From JAKBCQ01 sp021807585 (GTDB lineage: Bacteria; Planctomycetota; Planctomycetia; Isosphaerales; Isosphaeraceae): DNA of 28,610 nucleotides. Of this stretch, positions 25,334 to 28,610 are shown one piece after another (positions within the stretch are counted from its first letter, which is position 1; each line of letters begins with the position of its first letter). The stretch spans positions 1-28,610 of the forward strand of contig DAHWFG010000527.1 of the NCBI GenBank assembly GCA_027325115.1, in the 5' to 3' direction. The notes under the pieces were generated by a model. That model was not told the origin of the DNA. It searched no databases and worked only from the letters and a program-made list of their open reading frames with translations. The translations under genes and the position numbers were made by a program.

Positions 25334-25678
25334 TCACGAAGCGAGAGAGTCGCGCGGAAAGAGGATCGTGACAAGAAGCGACGCGTCGTCGATCCCGATC
25401 AGCGAATGATCCTGCTCACGCTCGAGGTAAAGAAGTCGTCCCCCCTCCAATTCATGCGTAACCCCTCGCGTCGTGAAGGCGATCCGACCCTCCAGGCATT
25501 GGATAATCACCTCGCCATTCGTCTTATGCGTGTGGATTGCTTTTCCCCGAGGAACGATCAGTCGAATCACCTCGATGTCCTCGGTTTTGATCAACGCCGT
25601 CGTCATCGCACCGGATAAAGCCGAACCGAGAGGTCGAATATCGATCACATCTCCCGGTAAAGCATGCCGAATCGCCAT
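25334..25678 (-). CDS. Small cupin-domain protein
   Basis: This 114-residue single-domain cupin has a metal-binding-type barrel pattern: VIRLIVPRGKAIHTHKTNGE, where the first cupin motif would place its His residues and Glu, then VIIQCLEGRIAFTT and a second motif with GGRLLYLEREQDHSLIGIDDASLLVTIL. The family is large and mostly uncharacterised; members may bind Fe, Zn or Mn and act as small oxygenases or sensors. The frame is open to an ATG at 25741, but ATG 25678 has a strong GGAG eight bases before it, and relatives begin with this MAIRHA-type segment, so I use the shorter form. It lies downstream of the CxxCH protein on the same strand, with about 150 bases between them. An operon is possible, but the AT-rich gap could also hold its own promoter. 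Confidence 0.8.
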   Translation of the reverse strand: MAIRHALPGDVIDIRPLGSALSGAMTTALIKTEDIEVIRLIVPRGKAIHTHKTNGEVIIQCLEGRIAFTTRGVTHELEGGRLLYLEREQDHSLIGIDDASLLVTILFPRDSLAS

Positions 25679-25810
25679 CGCAATCGCTCCTTTCAGTTCC
25701 CCCGCCGCAATCGCGCCGAGGACCTTCCACGTGTCGAACATCTCCTACCTTAAAGCCGATCCCGTCGACTCCCTCGATTCCATCGCGCTTGCGATTTGCA
25801 TTAACAATTC

Positions 25811-25822
25811 AATTTATAAATT
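25811..25822. repeat. 12-bp AT palindrome between CxxCH and cupin genes
   Basis: AATTTATAAATT is a perfect palindrome six bases beyond the stop codon of the CxxCH gene (- strand) and upstream of the cupin. It could be an operator or promoter element for the cupin, but nothing else supports this. Confidence 0.3.
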
Positions 25823-25828
25823 TATCCT

Positions 25829-27328
25829 TTATTTTGCCTGCCGCTTGATCGTTCGGGCTCGAACGGTCGAGCGTTCGTTTGATCTCGCCCCGGCCGATTC
25901 AGGGAATTCGGGCGCTGCGGAAGCGTACGATCCAGAAGAGATTTTCCTCTCCGAAGTCGGTCGGAGCCGGGGTTCCTCGCGCTCGGACCGAGGAGATTTC
26001 CAGTAAGACGGCAAATCCGACTTCGTCGCGCGAAGGATCTCGACGATCGCCGTACGCTCGTCGGGAGCGATCTTGGGATCGTCCCCCCCGTCGGCACGTC
26101 CGTTCAGGATCTCCCAAAGACGTTGATAAATCGATTCCTTTAATTCAATCGGGAGCGAATCAAAGGCGCGAGATTCGATCAAATAACTGCACGGATGAAG
26201 GAACAAGCGGGATCTCAGGTCGAAGTCGCGGAGCGATCGGCCTTTCGAATCGCGCCGGCCCCGCGTCGCGAAATCGGCGGCGAACGAGGATGTCCCTTCG
26301 ATCCGATCGGTCAACTTCGTCTCGTCACGAAAGAGCATGTACGAGACGACGTCGTCGCACAGGTTTCGAATCCTCGATTTCGCGAATTCGGACCGCTCGT
26401 CGATCGGCTTGCCGAGCGACTCGTTCCGTTCACGATCCTCGATCACGATCGACCGCGTTTCCAGCCCGGCGCGAGCCAACCGATTGAGCATCCCGGTCTG
26501 ATGTTCAAGAACCATCAGCGCTACGATATCGCTATGAGGCGTCAGATAATAGGATGTCGTAAAGCGATCTTTCAGATCGACGACGTTCGAGCCGTCGGCT
26601 TCAGTTATGTCGGATTTAGATGTTTCATGAAACGGTATGTTTCCCATGTGTTTTTGGCTTCCGCTCGTACCGGTGACGTACCATCCTCCCCAACGCTGGG
26701 CGAGCGGACTGGTGTGATCGGTTCGGAACGAGGGTTTGGAAAAGTCGGGATCGCCTTTCCGGTCGACAAAAAGCGAACGAACGATATGTCCCGAATAACC
26801 TCGATTGGCCGACGATCCGTGGCAAAGCAGGCACGCTTCGGTCTGGCGCCGCGGTGTCGCCTTCGCCCTGGGGGTTTGATCAAGCGTGTAGAACGAGGCG
26901 CCCAGACGTTCGTCCGCAGTCGCGATTTCGAGAACTCGACCTCGAAAACAGAAGCCTATCATCACGTCATCATTAAAATAGATCGCACGAGGGGTATTGG
27001 GAGAGATACGATCATGCTGCAAACTCGTCTTCGAGAAGACGAGCGTCTGCGACGACACCGGAATGTCGAGAGCGCCGAGCAACGATTTCAAATAACCGTG
27101 CGCAGGCTCGAATTCAAGCGTCGCCTCCCCTCGACGAAGCCGATCGCGTAACCGCGCGATTGGATTGATCGGAGTGTCGTCAAGCTCGTCGATTGAATCG
27201 TTCTCGAACCGCTGAGCCGAGGCCGTCGTGACGCCGAACGATACCAGCAGCGCCATGAAAACGCCGATGCGTCGAATCCCCCCGAAAAGGAAATCGACGT
27301 AAGCCGAAACAGAGTGATCGCTCGCCAT
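25829..27328 (-). CDS. Exported CxxCH (haem-binding candidate) protein of a planctomycete family
   Basis: This 499-residue protein has a signal peptide ending near residue 39 (cut after ASA). The conserved body starts with PINPIARLRDRLRRGE, then SSQTLVFSKTSLQHDRISP and RAIYFNDDVMIGF. One haem c attachment motif, CLLCH, lies at 166-170 inside TEACLLCHGSSANRGYSGH, followed by FRTDHTSPLAQRWGGWYVTG. I recall this series of blocks from an uncharacterised protein widespread in planctomycetes and relatives, often annotated only as cytochrome-c-domain protein. The Arg-rich tail (after ~440) is not conserved in character. It acts outside the cytoplasmic membrane; electron transfer is inferred from CxxCH alone. 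The start at 27328 follows AGAGG by seven bases. It is divergent from the NsrR-type regulator and has a promoter whose -10 overlaps a candidate NsrR operator. The cupin lies downstream. Confidence 0.82.
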   Translation of the reverse strand: MASDHSVSAYVDFLFGGIRRIGVFMALLVSFGVTTASAQRFENDSIDELDDTPINPIARLRDRLRRGEATLEFEPAHGYLKSLLGALDIPVSSQTLVFSKTSLQHDRISPNTPRAIYFNDDVMIGFCFRGRVLEIATADERLGASFYTLDQTPRAKATPRRQTEACLLCHGSSANRGYSGHIVRSLFVDRKGDPDFSKPSFRTDHTSPLAQRWGGWYVTGTSGSQKHMGNIPFHETSKSDITEADGSNVVDLKDRFTTSYYLTPHSDIVALMVLEHQTGMLNRLARAGLETRSIVIEDRERNESLGKPIDERSEFAKSRIRNLCDDVVSYMLFRDETKLTDRIEGTSSFAADFATRGRRDSKGRSLRDFDLRSRLFLHPCSYLIESRAFDSLPIELKESIYQRLWEILNGRADGGDDPKIAPDERTAIVEILRATKSDLPSYWKSPRSEREEPRLRPTSERKISSGSYASAAPEFPESAGARSNERSTVRARTIKRQAK

Positions 27329-27421
27329 CGATACGCCTCTTCCCGATCCTCAAGGACGTTGCGAAACTCTCAATCAGGGGCCGGTGCGCGATTTCTCGAC
27401 CGAATCCGGTATGTCCCTTTT

Positions 27422-27444
27422 AATATGCATCCTGAATCCATATT
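27422..27444. promoter_or_regulatory. Candidate NsrR operator
   Basis: Two 11-base half-sites, AATATGCATCC (27422-27432) and GAATCCATATT (27434-27444), flank one central base. This matches the 11-1-11 architecture of the enterobacterial NsrR site (half-site AAGATGCATTT and its complement); each half agrees at 8 of 11 positions. An outer perfect inverted repeat TAATATG/CATATTA spans 27421-27445. It lies between the regulator gene and the divergent CxxCH gene. Confidence 0.6.
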
Positions 27445-27467
27445 ATCTTGTTCGGGTCGGTTGTCAA
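27440..27467 (-). promoter_or_regulatory. Sigma-70-type promoter for the CxxCH gene
   Basis: On the - strand, a perfect TTGACA (27467-27462) is followed after 16 bases by TAATAT (27445-27440). The -10 overlaps the candidate NsrR operator, so bound regulator would block RNA polymerase. The leader to the start at 27328 would be about 100 bases. Confidence 0.55.
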
Positions 27468-27470
27468 CCG
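27458..27470. repeat. 13-bp palindrome in the divergent promoter region
   Basis: CGGTTG-T-CAACCG is a perfect palindrome. It contains the TTGACA of the CxxCH promoter and lies about 15 bases from the NsrR-like site. It may be a second binding site or simply promoter sequence. Confidence 0.35.
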
Positions 27471-27521
27471 GTGGAAGGAATCTGCTGGAACGGCGTGGAC
27501 GGTTAAGTACGAGGCGAATCG

Positions 27522-28007
27522 ATGCACCTGACGCAATTCTCCGATTACAGTTTGCGAGTGGCGCTTTACCTCGCGTGTCATCACGAGAAGGCGGTCTCGG
27601 TCGACGAGATCAGTCGGTCGTTCGGGATCTCGCGACATCATCTGGTGAAGGTGGTTCAGACTCTCACCGAACTGGGGGTCGTCGAGGGCCGGCGCGGCCG
27701 AGGCGGAGGGATGCGGCTCGCGATGCGTCCCGAGGAGATCAACGTCGGTTGGTTGATTCGTCACGCCGAACCGCATTTCAACCTCGTGGAATGCTTTGAT
27801 CCCGAAACAAACACATGCCCGATCGTCGGCGCCTGCGAATTGAAAGGGGCGCTCTCACGCGCCCGCCAGGCGTTCCTCGGCGTTCTCGACGAATACTATC
27901 TTATTCATTTCTTAACTCGACAATCCGATCTGGTCGTCCTGCTCGAAGAATCGCTTCGACGCGACTCGGCAAACCGCGCTCTTTCGCGCAACGACGAACC
28001 GCGGTGA
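27522..28007 (+). CDS. nsrR: Rrf2-family transcriptional regulator, NsrR type
   Basis: This 161-residue Rrf2 protein begins MHLTQFSDYSLRVALYLA. It has a winged helix-turn-helix (VDEISRSFGISRHHLVKVV, ~27-45) and the wing GRRGRGGGMRLA. Three cysteines in CFDPETNTCPIVGAC (C91, C99, C105) are placed as the cluster ligands of NsrR, with PI-x-x-AC-x-L as in that subfamily. D8 corresponds to the Asp that is the fourth ligand in the Streptomyces NsrR [4Fe-4S] cluster. NsrR is a repressor that leaves DNA when nitric oxide attacks its cluster. The first two cysteines are spaced x7 here rather than the x5 or x6 usual elsewhere, a small departure. GAGG lies seven bases before the ATG. The gene is divergent from the CxxCH gene, whose promoter carries a matching operator; autoregulation is also possible. 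Confidence 0.85.
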   Translation: MHLTQFSDYSLRVALYLACHHEKAVSVDEISRSFGISRHHLVKVVQTLTELGVVEGRRGRGGGMRLAMRPEEINVGWLIRHAEPHFNLVECFDPETNTCPIVGACELKGALSRARQAFLGVLDEYYLIHFLTRQSDLVVLLEESLRRDSANRALSRNDEPR

Positions 28008-28610
28008 CCGTCCCCTCGCCGAACGGGTTTGATCCAATCGATCGCTTCGATTTGGATCGGCCGCGCGCCGCAACGCCTTTCTCTAATTACATAATATATT
28101 TATATTCTTAATATATTTGAATATGATTATTCATCTAGTAGCGAATCGTTTAATCGCCGCCGGGACGGTCCACGATCGATCGCGTTCTTGGCGAATCGAT
28201 CACGCCGGCGGCGCGTGATTTCTCGAGTTCACGGTACTTCAAACGATCCGCTCAAGGATCTCTTTTCAAAACTCGGGGAAGTCGTTACAAGTTCGCCCGT
28301 CGGTTTTCCCATCACGCGACGTCTCGTCGCATGATTTGTCGGTTGCTGATCAGCGGGCTTGGCTCGATTGCAAGCGGAGCGGACGTCGTCGCCCAAACGA
28401 GAGCGAAGCGACGGTCGATTCGGTCGCGAACTGTGATCGCCGCGCGATTCGCCCGAATCGGCTTGCTTCCCGGTCGGATCCGAACCCTCGCGAGCATTCG
28501 TCGATCGACGAGAATCGCGAATAACTGTGACGATCGGGGAAGATCGGCCGCTTTTAACGATTGTTTCAAGTGGGCGGATTGGGGCGCCGATATCCGAATC
28601 GGGTACACCC
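28008..28610. other. AT-rich island and end of window, no confident gene
   Basis: An AT-rich island follows the regulator (about 28078-28137). Inside it TAATATATTT occurs twice, at 28092 and 28109, a 17-base period. Beyond it, a + frame from ATG 28331 stays open to the window end (93 codons, ending ...WADWGADIRIGYT), and a - frame overlaps it (28312-28608). Neither has a clear domain, so no gene is called; the last 100 bases could be the start of a + strand gene. Confidence 0.4.

Noticed and set aside
28312..28608. 98-codon - frame at the window end
   Set aside because: No domain or signal. A competing + frame overlaps it fully, and the end of the window prevents a decision.

Overview
The window looks like a chromosomal segment of a planctomycete, probably of the Isosphaeraceae type. 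Four things point there: a DUF1559 prepilin-like protein with an exact H-X9-DG motif; two very large exported proteins that begin with a basic stretch and the LE-x-LEDRTML motif; a CxxCH protein that I recognise as a conserved planctomycete type; and a GC-rich genome full of GATCG/CGATCG words, with AT-rich patches only between genes. No rRNA, tRNA, CRISPR array, transposase or phage gene was found.

Layout. 1-505: the end of one gene, a hairpin, and the reading frame of a small Cys-rich protein that lacks a normal start. 505-1635 (+): an exported protein anchored by a C-terminal membrane helix. 1955-5013 (-): a two-gene unit made of a polytopic GT-C-like membrane protein and a GtrB/DPM1-type polyprenyl-phosphate glycosyltransferase, whose start lies at the end of the first gene. 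Together they would make a lipid-linked sugar and transfer it outside the membrane. 5434-6330 (+): DUF1559 protein. 6459-6941 (-): a small exported protein with a molybdopterin-binding-like fold but no candidate Cys ligand. 7091-7744 (+): HAD hydrolase. 7745-8841: about 1.1 kb without a credible gene.

8842-19926 (+) encodes a 3694-residue surface or secreted protein. 20326-24516 (-) encodes a convergent 1396-residue paralogue. Both share a subtilisin/sedolisin-like N-terminal module of about 650 residues but carry unrelated C-terminal architectures: the large one has Big_5-like Ig repeats and two beta-helix blocks, the smaller one a tandem array of Ig-like repeats. Two intrinsic terminators, one for each direction, lie between their ends.

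25334-28007 is a compact nitric-oxide-response-like module. It has a NsrR-type Rrf2 regulator (+), a divergent exported CxxCH protein (-) and a downstream cupin (-). The divergent intergenic region has a good candidate NsrR operator overlapping the -10 of a TTGACA-N16-TAATAT promoter that points at the CxxCH gene. This is the best candidate in the window for an undescribed regulatory and functional system.
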